Positions 1 through 8,833 of a stretch of DNA of 53,156 bases are shown piece after piece (the first letter of the stretch is position 1; every line of letters starts with the position of its first letter). The position numbers and the translations under genes are program-made. The stretch comes from Actinobacteria bacterium UBA4719 (GTDB lineage: Bacteria > Actinomycetota > Actinomycetes > Actinomycetales > Dermatophilaceae). The notes under the pieces are model-generated. The model was given only the letters and a program-made list of their open reading frames with translations. It was not told where the DNA came from and ran no database searches. The stretch lies in assembly GCA_002404345.1 (NCBI GenBank), contig DHJN01000268.1, positions 18,331-71,486 on the forward strand. Direction: 5' to 3'.

Positions 1-384
1 CTCCAGGTGCTCCCGCAGCTCGCACGGGGTGACTCCAACAAGATGTGGATCATCCCGAGCGAGCTCACGGAGGCGTTGAAGGGCATCGGCAGCGCATTCA
101 GTGGCAAGGACGTCGAGGACCCGAGCGAGAGGTGGGTCGACACCGGCGAGGTCATGCCCACCGCTTTTGAGGAGACCACGCTGGAGGATCCTGCCAAGGC
201 GCTGGCCGAAGCCCGCGGTCAGGCGGCCGGCGCGTCCGCCGAGGCCGAGGGCCACGCGACCACCAGCCAGCGTCGGGCCCAGGGGTCCGGTCGCCCGGCT
301 GCGGACTCCCTGGAGGACCAGGCGTCCGCCCTGCACGACTCGGAGCTGGATGTCGACCAGGGCCCGGAGGGCCAGAACTCCTAG
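1..384 (+). CDS. SPFH/band-7 domain protein, C-terminal part (5' end outside window)
   Basis: The frame is open from the first base, so the N-terminus lies outside the window. The first residues (LPQLARGDSNKMWIIPSEL) resemble the end of the band-7/SPFH domain of stomatin/QmcA-like membrane proteins, where a short helix is followed by a 'k.w.iPsel' strand. The rest is a low-complexity tail rich in Ala, Glu and Gly, which is common in actinobacterial members. These proteins form membrane-associated oligomers linked to membrane-domain organisation or protease control. The exact role here cannot be given. It ends 46 bp before the next gene on the same strand. Confidence 0.7.
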   Translation, partial: LQVLPQLARGDSNKMWIIPSELTEALKGIGSAFSGKDVEDPSERWVDTGEVMPTAFEETTLEDPAKALAEARGQAAGASAEAEGHATTSQRRAQGSGRPAADSLEDQASALHDSELDVDQGPEGQNS

Positions 385-430
385 CACCCGCGGTACCGGG
401 GCACCCGGTCACTCTAGTTAGGGTTACCTG

Positions 431-1192
431 GTGCCCTGGTATGAGGTCGTTGCGCTGCTTGCGGCGGGAATGGCTGCGGGGACCATCAACACCATCGTCG
501 GATCCGGCACGCTGATCACCTTCCCCACGTTGCTGTTCTTCGGGTTTCCGCCGTTGGTCGCGAATGTCTCCAACACCATCGGACTCGTTGCCGGTGGACT
601 GACGGGTATTCACGGCTACCGAGCGGAGCTCGTCGGCCAGGGTCGCACCCTGCGCCGGTTGGTCCCGGCGTCGCTCCTCGGCTCGGTGACCGGGGCGATC
701 CTTCTGCTCAAGCTCCCCGAGTCCGCGTTCGACGCCGTCGTGCCGGTCCTGATCGCCGCCGCTCTGCTGCTGGTGCTGTTCGGGCCGCGGCTGCAGGCCT
801 GGGCCGCCGCTCGCCATCCGGACCATGACAGCCTTGGCCGGCGCCTGGTGATGACGGTGGGCATCTTTGCCGCCGGGGTCTACGGCGGCTATTTCGGGGC
901 AGCGCAGGGCATCCTGCTCGTGGGCATCATGAGCGTCCTGATAACGATCAGCCTGCAACGCATCAATGGGCTGAAGAACGTGCTGGGCACGGTGGTCAAC
1001 GCCGTTGCCGCCGCTGTCTTCATGCTCGTGGCCTGGGAGCGGATCAACTGGTCCGTTGCCGCCCTGATCGCGGCGGGAGCACTTGCCGGGGGGTATGTCG
1101 GAGCAAGGGTCGGGCGACGGCTGTCACCGGTGTTGCTTCGTGGGTTGATCGTCGTCATCGGTGTCCTGGCCATCGCGAAGATGACTGTGTAG
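431..1192 (+). CDS. TauE/SafE-type sulfite/anion exporter family membrane protein
   Basis: This 253-residue protein is almost entirely hydrophobic, with about eight predicted membrane segments in two similar halves, as in the TauE/SafE (DUF81) family. The N-terminal GTINTIVGSGTLITFPTLL and the second-half GGYFGAAQGILL are the two family repeat motifs. The length is normal. The start is GTG. Family members export or import small anions such as sulfite, sulfoacetate or other organosulfur compounds across the cell membrane. The substrate cannot be told from sequence, and the neighbours do not suggest one. Confidence 0.85.
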   Translation: MPWYEVVALLAAGMAAGTINTIVGSGTLITFPTLLFFGFPPLVANVSNTIGLVAGGLTGIHGYRAELVGQGRTLRRLVPASLLGSVTGAILLLKLPESAFDAVVPVLIAAALLLVLFGPRLQAWAAARHPDHDSLGRRLVMTVGIFAAGVYGGYFGAAQGILLVGIMSVLITISLQRINGLKNVLGTVVNAVAAAVFMLVAWERINWSVAALIAAGALAGGYVGARVGRRLSPVLLRGLIVVIGVLAIAKMTV

Positions 1193-1223
1193 CCATGGCG
1201 CTCAACAGAATGACTGCCTGACC

Positions 1224-2093
1224 ATGGCCATCGAGATCACCGACCCGGCTGACGAACGCGTTCGCGACTACTTCGCCCTGACCGACGTCGCTCTGCGCAC
1301 CAAGGTCGAGCCCGAGCGCGGACTGTATCTCGCGGAGAGCGAGAAGGTCATCCGGCGGGCCCTGGCCGCCGGACACCGACCCCGCTCGTTCCTGATGGCG
1401 CAGCGCTGGCTCACCGACCTGGCCGACCTGGTCGAGCAGGCCGAGTCCGGGGGCGTCCCGGTGTACGTCGCGGCAGCCGGCGTCATCGAGTCGATGACGG
1501 GGTTCCACCTCCATCGTGGTGCGCTGGCGTCGATGCACCGACCGTCGCTCGTGGCCCCGGAGTTGTTGCTACAGAAGGCGTTGCTGCACAGTGCCTTGGA
1601 AGGGAAGGCTTCTCGCGTCGTCATCCTCGAGGACATCGTTGACCACACCAATGTTGGTGCTGTCTTCAGGAGTGCCGCCGCACTGGGTGTCGACGCCGTC
1701 CTGATCACTCCGCGTTGTGCCGACCCGCTCTACCGGCGGGCCGTGCGGGTCTCGATGGGCACGGTGTTCCAGGTGCCGTGGACGCGCATCGATGTGTGGC
1801 CCGGTGGTCTGCAAGTGTTGCGGGACAACGGGTTCACCGTGGCGGCCTTTGCGTTGACCGATGAGGCAACGAGCCTGGACGACCTCGCAGCCGACCAGCC
1901 CCAGCGTCTCGCGGTGATCTTTGGAACCGAGGGCGACGGGCTCTCCCGGCGGGCCGTCGAGGGCGCCGACCTGGTCGTGAAGATCCCGATGGCCGGGGGA
2001 GTGGACTCGCTGAACATGGCTGCGGCGAGTGCCGTAGCCATGTGGGCCCTGCGCCCACTGGCCACATTCCCCGTCACCGGCGGGTTTGGGTGA
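1224..2093 (+). CDS. TrmH/SpoU family RNA 2'-O-methyltransferase
   Basis: This 289-residue protein has an N-terminal substrate-binding region (about 1-110) and a SpoU knotted-fold catalytic domain (about 125-280). The three SpoU motifs are clear: DHTNVGAVFRSAAALG (motif 1), IFGTEGDGLS (motif 2) and IPMAGGVDSLNMAAASA (motif 3). They form the SAM-binding trefoil knot and the catalytic Arg/Asn sites. Members methylate the ribose 2'-OH of rRNA or tRNA. Whether this one acts on 23S rRNA or on tRNA is not decided by sequence. It starts 31 bp after the TauE-like gene and 17 bp before the acyltransferase gene, so the genes are probably co-transcribed. Confidence 0.9.
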   Translation: MAIEITDPADERVRDYFALTDVALRTKVEPERGLYLAESEKVIRRALAAGHRPRSFLMAQRWLTDLADLVEQAESGGVPVYVAAAGVIESMTGFHLHRGALASMHRPSLVAPELLLQKALLHSALEGKASRVVILEDIVDHTNVGAVFRSAAALGVDAVLITPRCADPLYRRAVRVSMGTVFQVPWTRIDVWPGGLQVLRDNGFTVAAFALTDEATSLDDLAADQPQRLAVIFGTEGDGLSRRAVEGADLVVKIPMAGGVDSLNMAAASAVAMWALRPLATFPVTGGFG

Positions 2094-2110
2094 CCACCTA
2101 AAGTGGAGCG

Positions 2111-2869
2111 ATGGAACCGGTCTATACCCCCGTCATCTGGGTCGCCCGAGCAGTCTTCGCAGCACAGGGCCTGAAGTTCACCATCACCGGTGCGCAGAAC
2201 ATCCCGACCTCCGGTGGTGCAGTTCTGGTGATCAACCACATGAGCTACTTCGACTTCGCGTATGCCGGTCTGGCGGCCAGCCCCAGCAAGCGACTGGTGC
2301 GCTTCATGGCCAAGGACGAGGTGTTCCGCCACAGGATCAGCGGCCCGCTGATGCGCGGCATGCACCACATCCCGGTGGACCGAACCGCAGGCGCGGCGTC
2401 GTTCCGTGCGGCGGTCAGCGCGCTCAAGGCAGGGGAGATCGTCGGGGTCTTCCCCGAGGCGACCATCTCGCGCTCGTTCGAGCTCAAGGCATTCAAGAGC
2501 GGCGCGGTCCGGATGGCTCAGGCCGCCGGGGTGCCGGTGCTGCCGATGATCATCTGGGGGTCCCAGCGGGTGTGGACCAAGGGTCATCCCAAGCGGTTGG
2601 GCCGCACGAACGTGCCGATCACGCTCAGCGTTGGCGAGCCTATTCCGGCTGAACGCAAGGATGACGCCGAGGCCATCAACGCGCAGATGCGGGCCCGGAT
2701 GACCCACCTGCTGCACGCGGCGCAGGAGGCCTACCCGGCTGTGCCGACCGACGAGCTGAAGTACCTGCCGGCCCGCCTTGGCGGCTCAGCACCGACGCTC
2801 GAGCAGGCAACTGCACTGGACGAAGAAGATGCTGTACGTCGTGCAGCGCGGCGCGCATCGGCTGGCTGA
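2111..2869 (+). CDS. plsC: 1-acyl-sn-glycerol-3-phosphate acyltransferase (PlsC family)
   Basis: The 252-residue protein has the acyltransferase HX4D motif in NHMSYFD near residue 42 and an FPEATIS block in place of the common FPEGTRS, plus the downstream VPVLPMIIWGSQ strand. These match the PlsC/AGPAT family. Such enzymes transfer a fatty acyl group to the sn-2 position of lysophosphatidate at the inner membrane face to give phosphatidate. Actinobacteria carry several paralogues, so the acceptor may differ. The Gly-to-Ala change in the EGT motif is common among paralogues. The ABC transporter gene follows 6 bp downstream. Confidence 0.88.
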   Translation: MEPVYTPVIWVARAVFAAQGLKFTITGAQNIPTSGGAVLVINHMSYFDFAYAGLAASPSKRLVRFMAKDEVFRHRISGPLMRGMHHIPVDRTAGAASFRAAVSALKAGEIVGVFPEATISRSFELKAFKSGAVRMAQAAGVPVLPMIIWGSQRVWTKGHPKRLGRTNVPITLSVGEPIPAERKDDAEAINAQMRARMTHLLHAAQEAYPAVPTDELKYLPARLGGSAPTLEQATALDEEDAVRRAARRASAG

Positions 2870-2875
2870 CCTGCC

Positions 2876-4609
2876 GTGCTGATCCCGCTCCTTCGCACGT
2901 ATCTGCGTGCCTACCAACGGCCGATCGTCCTGGTCATCGTCTTCCAGCTCGTCTCGACGATCGCAAGTCTCTATCTGCCCGGTCTGAACGCCCTGATCAT
3001 CGACCAGGGAGTCGTCACCGGGGACACCGGCTATATCGTCCGCACGGGCGTCGAGATGCTGGCCGTGACCGCGGTGCAGATCACGTGCTCGATCGCCGCG
3101 GTTTATTACGGCGCCCGGACGGCGATGGCCCTGGGCAGGGACCTGCGCGACTCGGTCTTCGTCACGGTCGACTCTTTCGCGGCCCAGGAGGTTGGCCGGT
3201 TCGGCGCTCCGTCGCTGATCACGAGATCCACCAACGACATCCAGCAGGTCCAGATGGTCGTGCTGCTGACCTTCACGATCATGATTGCCGCGCCGATCAT
3301 GTGCGTCGGCGGCATCATCATGGCGCTGCGGCAGGACGTGTACCTGTCCTCGCTGCTCGTGCTGATCGTCCCCACCCTGTTGGTGTGCGTCGCGGCGATC
3401 ATCTCGAGGATGCGGCCGCTGTTCAGGTCGATGCAGGCCAAGATCGACCTGATCAACCGGATCCTGCGCGAACAGATCGGCGGCGTTCGCGTCATCCGGG
3501 CCTTCGTCAAGGACACCTACGAGCAGCAGCGGTTCGACGGCGCCAGCACCGACCTGATGGACGTGTCGGTTCGCGTGGGCCGCCTGATGGCGCTGATGTT
3601 CCCCACCGTGATGCTTGTGATGAACGTCTCCAGCGTCGCGGTGATGTGGGTTGGCGGTCATCGAATTGCCAGCGGCGACATGCAGATAGGCACGCTGACG
3701 GCGTTCCTGAGCTATCTTCTGCAGATCCTGATGTCGGTGATGATGGCGACCTTCATGTTCGTGATGTTGCCCCGGGCCGAGGTCAGCGCCGAACGGATCG
3801 CTGAGGTGCTCGACACCGTTCCCAGTGTGCGGGCGCCGCAGGTGCCGCAGGTGCGCACCCGGCATACCGGCGTCGTGGAGCTGCGTGACGCATCATTCAG
3901 CTACCCGGGGGCACAGGAGCCGGTTCTCCATGCTGCCAACCTCATGGCCCGGCCGGGGGAGACGACCGCGATCGTGGGGTCGACCGGCAGCGGGAAGTCG
4001 ACGTTGCTCAACCTCATCCCCCGACTGGTGGACGTCACCGGTGGAGCGGTGCTGGTCGATGACCACGACGTCCGTTCCCTGGACCCGACAGATCTGCGGT
4101 TCTCCATCGGGCTGGTCCCGCAACGCGCGTACCTGTTCGGAGGCACGGTCGCGACGAACCTTCGCTACGGCAAGGCCGATGCCACCGACGACGAGCTCTG
4201 GGCGGCACTGGAGATCGCCCAGGCGCGCGAGTTCGTGGAGGCGATGCCCGGGGGGTTGAGCGCCGCCATCGCCCAGGGCGGCACCAACGTCTCGGGTGGA
4301 CAGAGACAGCGCCTGGCCATTGCTCGTGCCGTGGTCAAGGCTCCTGACATCTATCTGTTCGACGACTCGTTCTCGGCGCTTGACTACGATACGGACGCCC
4401 GCCTGCGGGCCGCGTTGTCGACCATCACCGCGCAGAGCTCGGTGATCATCGTGGCGCAGCGGATCAGCACTGTCCGCAACGCCGAACGCATCCTGGTCCT
4501 GGACCAGGGGACGGTCGTCGGAACAGGCACTCACGCCGCGCTGATGGCCACCTGCGAGACCTATCGGGAGATCGTGCTGTCCCAGCTGAGCGAGGAGGAG
4601 GCTGCGTGA
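2876..4609 (+). CDS. ABC exporter half-transporter (membrane + ATPase domains), degenerate-site subunit
   Basis: The 577-residue type IV ABC exporter has six membrane helices (about 1-300) and an ATPase domain (about 335-577). Walker A is GSTGSGKST, the signature is VSGGQRQRLAIARA, and Walker B reads IYLFDDSFSALD. Asp therefore sits where the catalytic Glu is normally found. The same change marks the degenerate ATP site in heterodimeric exporters such as TM287/288 and BmrCD. The start is GTG, 6 bp after plsC. Its stop overlaps the start of the next half-transporter (GTGA), which supports a heterodimer. The substrate is unknown; lipids or drugs are usual. Confidence 0.9.
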   Translation: MLIPLLRTYLRAYQRPIVLVIVFQLVSTIASLYLPGLNALIIDQGVVTGDTGYIVRTGVEMLAVTAVQITCSIAAVYYGARTAMALGRDLRDSVFVTVDSFAAQEVGRFGAPSLITRSTNDIQQVQMVVLLTFTIMIAAPIMCVGGIIMALRQDVYLSSLLVLIVPTLLVCVAAIISRMRPLFRSMQAKIDLINRILREQIGGVRVIRAFVKDTYEQQRFDGASTDLMDVSVRVGRLMALMFPTVMLVMNVSSVAVMWVGGHRIASGDMQIGTLTAFLSYLLQILMSVMMATFMFVMLPRAEVSAERIAEVLDTVPSVRAPQVPQVRTRHTGVVELRDASFSYPGAQEPVLHAANLMARPGETTAIVGSTGSGKSTLLNLIPRLVDVTGGAVLVDDHDVRSLDPTDLRFSIGLVPQRAYLFGGTVATNLRYGKADATDDELWAALEIAQAREFVEAMPGGLSAAIAQGGTNVSGGQRQRLAIARAVVKAPDIYLFDDSFSALDYDTDARLRAALSTITAQSSVIIVAQRISTVRNAERILVLDQGTVVGTGTHAALMATCETYREIVLSQLSEEEAA

Positions 4610-6612
4610 GCGGGTCAGGCTCGCGACCGTCCCCGCCTGCTCCTTCTCCGACACTGCGGGGACCGATGGGCGCCATGATGGGAGGGGCATCCGTCAAGGC
4701 CCTGAACTTCAAGGGGTCGATGCGCCGACTGGTCGCCAGGATGCGCAGTGAACGCCGGCTGGTCTCCGCCGCCGGGGTGCTGGGCCTCGTCAGCGTGGCG
4801 TTGTCTGTCATCGGTCCCAAGATCCTGGGTCACGCCACTGACCTGATCTTCACCGGACTGATCGGTGGTCGGCTGCCGGCCGGCGCGACCAAGGCCCAGG
4901 CCGTCGCTCGGCTGCGCGTCAGCGGGCAGGACCGCATCGCCGACATGGTCGCGGCCATGGACGTGCTGCCGGGTCGCGGTGTCGACTTCCACGCCGTGGG
5001 CCTGGTGCTGCTTGGTGTCCTGGTGCTGTACGTCGCAGCCTCCGTGCTGTCCTGGTTCCAGGGGCGGGTCACGACGATCATCGTGCAACGCACCGTCTAC
5101 GGGATGAGGGCCGACGTCGAGGCGAAGTTCAGCCGAATGCCCTTGTCCTATTTTGACTCCAAGCCGCGGGGCGAGCTGCTCAGCCGGGTCACCAACGACA
5201 TCGACAACATCGCCCAGTCCCTGCAACAGACGATGAGCCAGCTGCTCACGTCCCTGCTCACGGTCATCGGCGTCCTGGCGATGATGGTCTACGTCTCGCC
5301 GGTCCTGGCCTTGGTGGCCCTGGTGACGGTGCCTGCGTCCATGTTCATCACGATGACTATCGCGAAGCGCTCCCAGCCGCAGTTCGTCCGCCAGTGGGCG
5401 ACCACGGGCAAGCTCAACGGTCACGTCGAGGAGGCCTACACCGGCCATGAGCTGGTCAAGGTCTTCGGTCGCACGGACGAGTCGGTGGCGGCGTTCCGCG
5501 AGCTCAACGAGCAGCTGTACGCGTCGAGCTTCAAGGCACAGTTCATCTCGGGCCTGATCCAGCCGGCCATGATGTTCATCGCCAACCTCAACTACGTTGC
5601 CATTGCTGTGATCGGCGGACTTCGGGTGGCATCTGGCTCCATCAGCCTCGGCGACGTCCAGGCGTTCATCCAGTACTCCAGACAGTTCACCCAACCGCTG
5701 ACGCAGGTCGCCTCGATGGCTAACCTGCTGCAGAGCGGGGTGGCCTCGGCCGAGCGGGTCTTCGAGGTGCTCGACGCCCCGGAGCAGTCCGCCGATGTAC
5801 AGCCAGCAGTGATGTCAAAAGCGGTGACTCCGACGGGCGTGCGCGGTCGGGTCGCCTTCGAGGACGTGTCGTTCTCCTACGACCCGGCTCGGCCGCTGAT
5901 CGAACACCTGGACCTGGTGGCAGAGCCGGGCCAGACCATCGCCATCGTCGGGCCCACGGGTGCGGGCAAGACCACGCTGGCCAACCTCCTGTTGCGTTTC
6001 TACGACGTGGACGGCGGCCGGATCACTCTCGATGGGGTCGACATACGGGACATGCGTCGCGAGGACCTGCGAGCCGAGTTCGGCATGGTCCTGCAGGACA
6101 CGTGGCTCTTCGGCGGGTCGATCCTGGCGAACATCGCCTATGGCGCAGCGGATGCCTCCGCGTCGCAGATCAGCGAGGCGGCACAGGCGGCGTACGCCGA
6201 CCACTTCGTGCGGACCCTGCCGCAGGGCTACGACACCGTGATCGATGACGAGGGCTCGAGCGTCAGCGCGGGCCAGCGACAGCTGCTCACGATTGCGCGG
6301 GCCTTCCTGGCCGATCCGGCAATCCTGATCCTGGACGAGGCGACGAGCTCGGTGGACACCCGGACCGAGGCTCTCGTTCAGCAGGCCATGGCTGCGCTGC
6401 GCACGGGTCGCACCAGCTTCGTGATCGCCCACCGGCTGTCCACCATCCGCGACGCGGACCGGATCGTCGTCATGGTCGACGGGGGCATCGTCGAGCAGGG
6501 AACGCATCCGCAGCTGCTCGCAGCCGGCGGCCCCTATCACCGGCTGTATGCCGCGCAGTTCAGTGGTGCCGTGACGGACGAGGACCTCGAGGCCGCCCAG
6601 CCGGTCGGGTGA
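4606..6612 (+). CDS. ABC exporter half-transporter (membrane + ATPase domains), canonical-site subunit
   Basis: The 668-residue protein overlaps the previous gene by four bases. It has an N-terminal hydrophilic extension of about 60 residues, then six membrane helices (to about 390) and an ATPase domain with GPTGAGKTT (Walker A), VSAGQRQLLTIARA (signature) and ILILDEATSSVD (Walker B with the catalytic Glu), plus a switch His in VIAHRLST. The canonical Glu here, and its replacement by Asp in the partner, fit an asymmetric heterodimer. An insertion of about 70 residues between the first two helices (about 85-130) is typical of this subunit class. The transported substrate cannot be inferred. 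Confidence 0.9.
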   Translation: MSGSGSRPSPPAPSPTLRGPMGAMMGGASVKALNFKGSMRRLVARMRSERRLVSAAGVLGLVSVALSVIGPKILGHATDLIFTGLIGGRLPAGATKAQAVARLRVSGQDRIADMVAAMDVLPGRGVDFHAVGLVLLGVLVLYVAASVLSWFQGRVTTIIVQRTVYGMRADVEAKFSRMPLSYFDSKPRGELLSRVTNDIDNIAQSLQQTMSQLLTSLLTVIGVLAMMVYVSPVLALVALVTVPASMFITMTIAKRSQPQFVRQWATTGKLNGHVEEAYTGHELVKVFGRTDESVAAFRELNEQLYASSFKAQFISGLIQPAMMFIANLNYVAIAVIGGLRVASGSISLGDVQAFIQYSRQFTQPLTQVASMANLLQSGVASAERVFEVLDAPEQSADVQPAVMSKAVTPTGVRGRVAFEDVSFSYDPARPLIEHLDLVAEPGQTIAIVGPTGAGKTTLANLLLRFYDVDGGRITLDGVDIRDMRREDLRAEFGMVLQDTWLFGGSILANIAYGAADASASQISEAAQAAYADHFVRTLPQGYDTVIDDEGSSVSAGQRQLLTIARAFLADPAILILDEATSSVDTRTEALVQQAMAALRTGRTSFVIAHRLSTIRDADRIVVMVDGGIVEQGTHPQLLAAGGPYHRLYAAQFSGAVTDEDLEAAQPVG

Positions 6613-6716
6613 GCTGTTGACGCCGGTGTACCGCCCAGTGTGCGACAAGGGCCGGTCCCGTGGCGGCCTGTGGACAGCGGATGAGCGTGGCCCAGGTGGC
6701 GCCTAGGGTCATTCTC

Positions 6717-8825
6717 ATGTCAGCAACCCGCATTGCCGAACGGTCCCGTATCGCAACGCGTGTGATCGCTGCCATCGCAGGCGACGGCGCGGTCCTGCGT
6801 GAGGACCAGAGCCTGGCCGTGGCCGCGTTGTGCGAGCCCGCCGCCAGGGTCCTCGTTGTCCAGGCCACCGGCTGGGGCAAGTCGGCCGTCTACTGGGCAG
6901 CGACGGCGATCCGGCGTCAGGAGGGCGCCGGGCCGACCCTGGTCGTCTCACCCTTGCTGTCACTGATGCGCGATCAGGTTGGCGCCGCTGGTCGGGCCGG
7001 GCTTCGCGCCGCAACGCTGAACTCCTCGAACATCGATGCCTGGTCCCAGGTCGAGGCTGCGCTGCGCGCTGACCAGCTCGACGTCCTGCTGGTCTCTCCC
7101 GAGAGGTTGGCCAACCCGGGTTTCGGTCGACGGGTGCTCGACGGGCTGGCCGGCCGGCTTGGGCTGCTGGTCATTGACGAAGCCCACGCGGTGTCCGACT
7201 GGGGGCATGACTTCCGCCCCGACTACCGAAGGGTCGCTGACGTCCTGCAGACGCTCAACCCGCAGACTCCGGTGCTGGCTACCACGGCGACCGCCAACGC
7301 GCGCGTGACGGTGGACGTGGCGGCCCAGCTCGGCCAGGCGACTCTGGTGCTGCGCGGTCCGCTGGCCCGGAGCAGCCTTCAGCTCACTGTGGTGGATGCG
7401 CTCTCGCCGATCGAGCGGTTTGCCTGGGTGGTCGATCACCTGCCCCGGCTCCAGGGCTCCGGGATCGTCTACACCCTGACCGTTGCTGATGCCGAACGTC
7501 TGGCTGCCGCAGTGCAGTTCGTCCACGGTGACAGCTGCAAGGTCGCGGCATACACCGGCGGCATGGAGTCCGGGGAGCGCGAGCGGCTCGAGGACGCGCT
7601 GCGTGACAACCGGCTCAAGGCCCTGATTGCCACCTCGGCACTTGGCATGGGTTATGACAAGCCGGACCTTGGTTTCGTCGTTCACGTCGGCTCGCCACCG
7701 TCACCCGTCTCGTACTACCAACAGGTCGGACGAGCCGGTCGGGGAATCGACCACGCCCTCGTGGCTCTGTTGCCCTCCGAGGCCGATGTGGGCGTTTGGG
7801 ACTACTTCGCGACGGCGACGATCCCCGAGCGGGCCCAGGTCGAGCGGTTGATCGCCGGACTGTCCGCCTATGCCGGCGGCCAGCCGGCGACCGTCCCGGC
7901 GCTTGAGGCCGAGACGGGGCTCCGACGTGGACGGGTCGAGCTGATGCTGAAGCAGCTGGCCGTCGATGGCGCGGTCGAGCGGGTTGAGGGTGGCTGGCGC
8001 CCGACCGGGGTCGAGTGGGTCTACGACCAAGAGCACTACGACGCCATCATCGCCACCAGGCGTCGTGAAGCGGACATTATGCGCGCTTACACGCGCGGCC
8101 AGAGGTGTCTGATGCAGTTGTTGCAGGAGTCCCTGGACGATGCCAGCGCCCGGCAATGTGGACGGTGCTCGGTCTGTCTTGGTCATCTGCCGCAGCCGCT
8201 GCGCAGCCGACCCGAGCCCGCCACCGTCGAGGCGGTGACCCGTCGACTGCGGGGCGAGGTCGCCCTCCTTGAGCCACGCAAGATGTGGCCCGGGGGAGCG
8301 TTCGGCAGCAGAGGCCGTATCCCGCCTGGGCTGATGGCACAGACCGGTCGGGCCATCGTCTACGCCGACGCGCCCGAATGGCGCGAGCTCGTAGCGTCGA
8401 CGTTCGCCCGGGACTGCCCACCGACGCGGGAGCTGCTCGACGCGGCGGTGGCCGCGCTGGCTCGCTGGCGTGACTCGTGGCCTTCGCGTCCGGAGGTGGT
8501 CGTGGCACTGCCAGCGGCTGGCTACCCCCTGATGACGGGTGGGCTGGCTGACCATCTGGCTCGGGTGGGCCAGCTGGGCCGTGCCGACCTCACCCTCGAC
8601 ATCGATTCTGGCACCGCTGCCGACCTGTCCTCGCCGCAGGAGGCGGCACTGTGGCGGGACGCCATCCGCGTCAACGACGAGCTGGTGTCCGCGGTCGCCG
8701 ACAAGGTGGTTCTGCTCGTGGTCGATGCATCGTCGTCTCAGTGGCCGATCACGGTGGCCGCAGCACATCTGCGCAAGGCCCAGGCCTCGATGGTGCTCCC
8801 GTTGTTGGTTCACCGTCGACCATGA
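6717..8825 (+). CDS. RecQ-family ATP-dependent DNA helicase with C-terminal phosphoribosyltransferase-like domain
   Basis: The ATG at 6717 (702 residues) is chosen because homology begins soon after it; an in-frame GTG lies at 6660. Helicase motifs are Walker A (ATGWGKSAVYW), DEAH box (VIDEAHAVSDWGHDF), TTATAN (motif III) and QVGRAGRG (motif VI). A RecQ-type zinc module follows, with CGRCSVC and an upstream Cys. The C-terminal 200 residues end in VLLVVDASSSQW, which aligns with the VLLVDD PRPP-loop region of phosphoribosyltransferase-like domains found at the end of many actinobacterial RecQ-like helicases, but with altered acidic residues. It is expected to unwind DNA 3' to 5' in repair. It converges with the next gene, leaving 8 bp. 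Confidence 0.88.
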   Translation: MSATRIAERSRIATRVIAAIAGDGAVLREDQSLAVAALCEPAARVLVVQATGWGKSAVYWAATAIRRQEGAGPTLVVSPLLSLMRDQVGAAGRAGLRAATLNSSNIDAWSQVEAALRADQLDVLLVSPERLANPGFGRRVLDGLAGRLGLLVIDEAHAVSDWGHDFRPDYRRVADVLQTLNPQTPVLATTATANARVTVDVAAQLGQATLVLRGPLARSSLQLTVVDALSPIERFAWVVDHLPRLQGSGIVYTLTVADAERLAAAVQFVHGDSCKVAAYTGGMESGERERLEDALRDNRLKALIATSALGMGYDKPDLGFVVHVGSPPSPVSYYQQVGRAGRGIDHALVALLPSEADVGVWDYFATATIPERAQVERLIAGLSAYAGGQPATVPALEAETGLRRGRVELMLKQLAVDGAVERVEGGWRPTGVEWVYDQEHYDAIIATRRREADIMRAYTRGQRCLMQLLQESLDDASARQCGRCSVCLGHLPQPLRSRPEPATVEAVTRRLRGEVALLEPRKMWPGGAFGSRGRIPPGLMAQTGRAIVYADAPEWRELVASTFARDCPPTRELLDAAVAALARWRDSWPSRPEVVVALPAAGYPLMTGGLADHLARVGQLGRADLTLDIDSGTAADLSSPQEAALWRDAIRVNDELVSAVADKVVLLVVDASSSQWPITVAAAHLRKAQASMVLPLLVHRRP

Positions 8826-8833
8826 GCGGCCGG

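Noticed and set aside
6660..6716. Upstream GTG start for the RecQ-like helicase
   Set aside because: The extra 19 residues have no conservation pattern, and ATG 6717 is nearer the first conserved motif.
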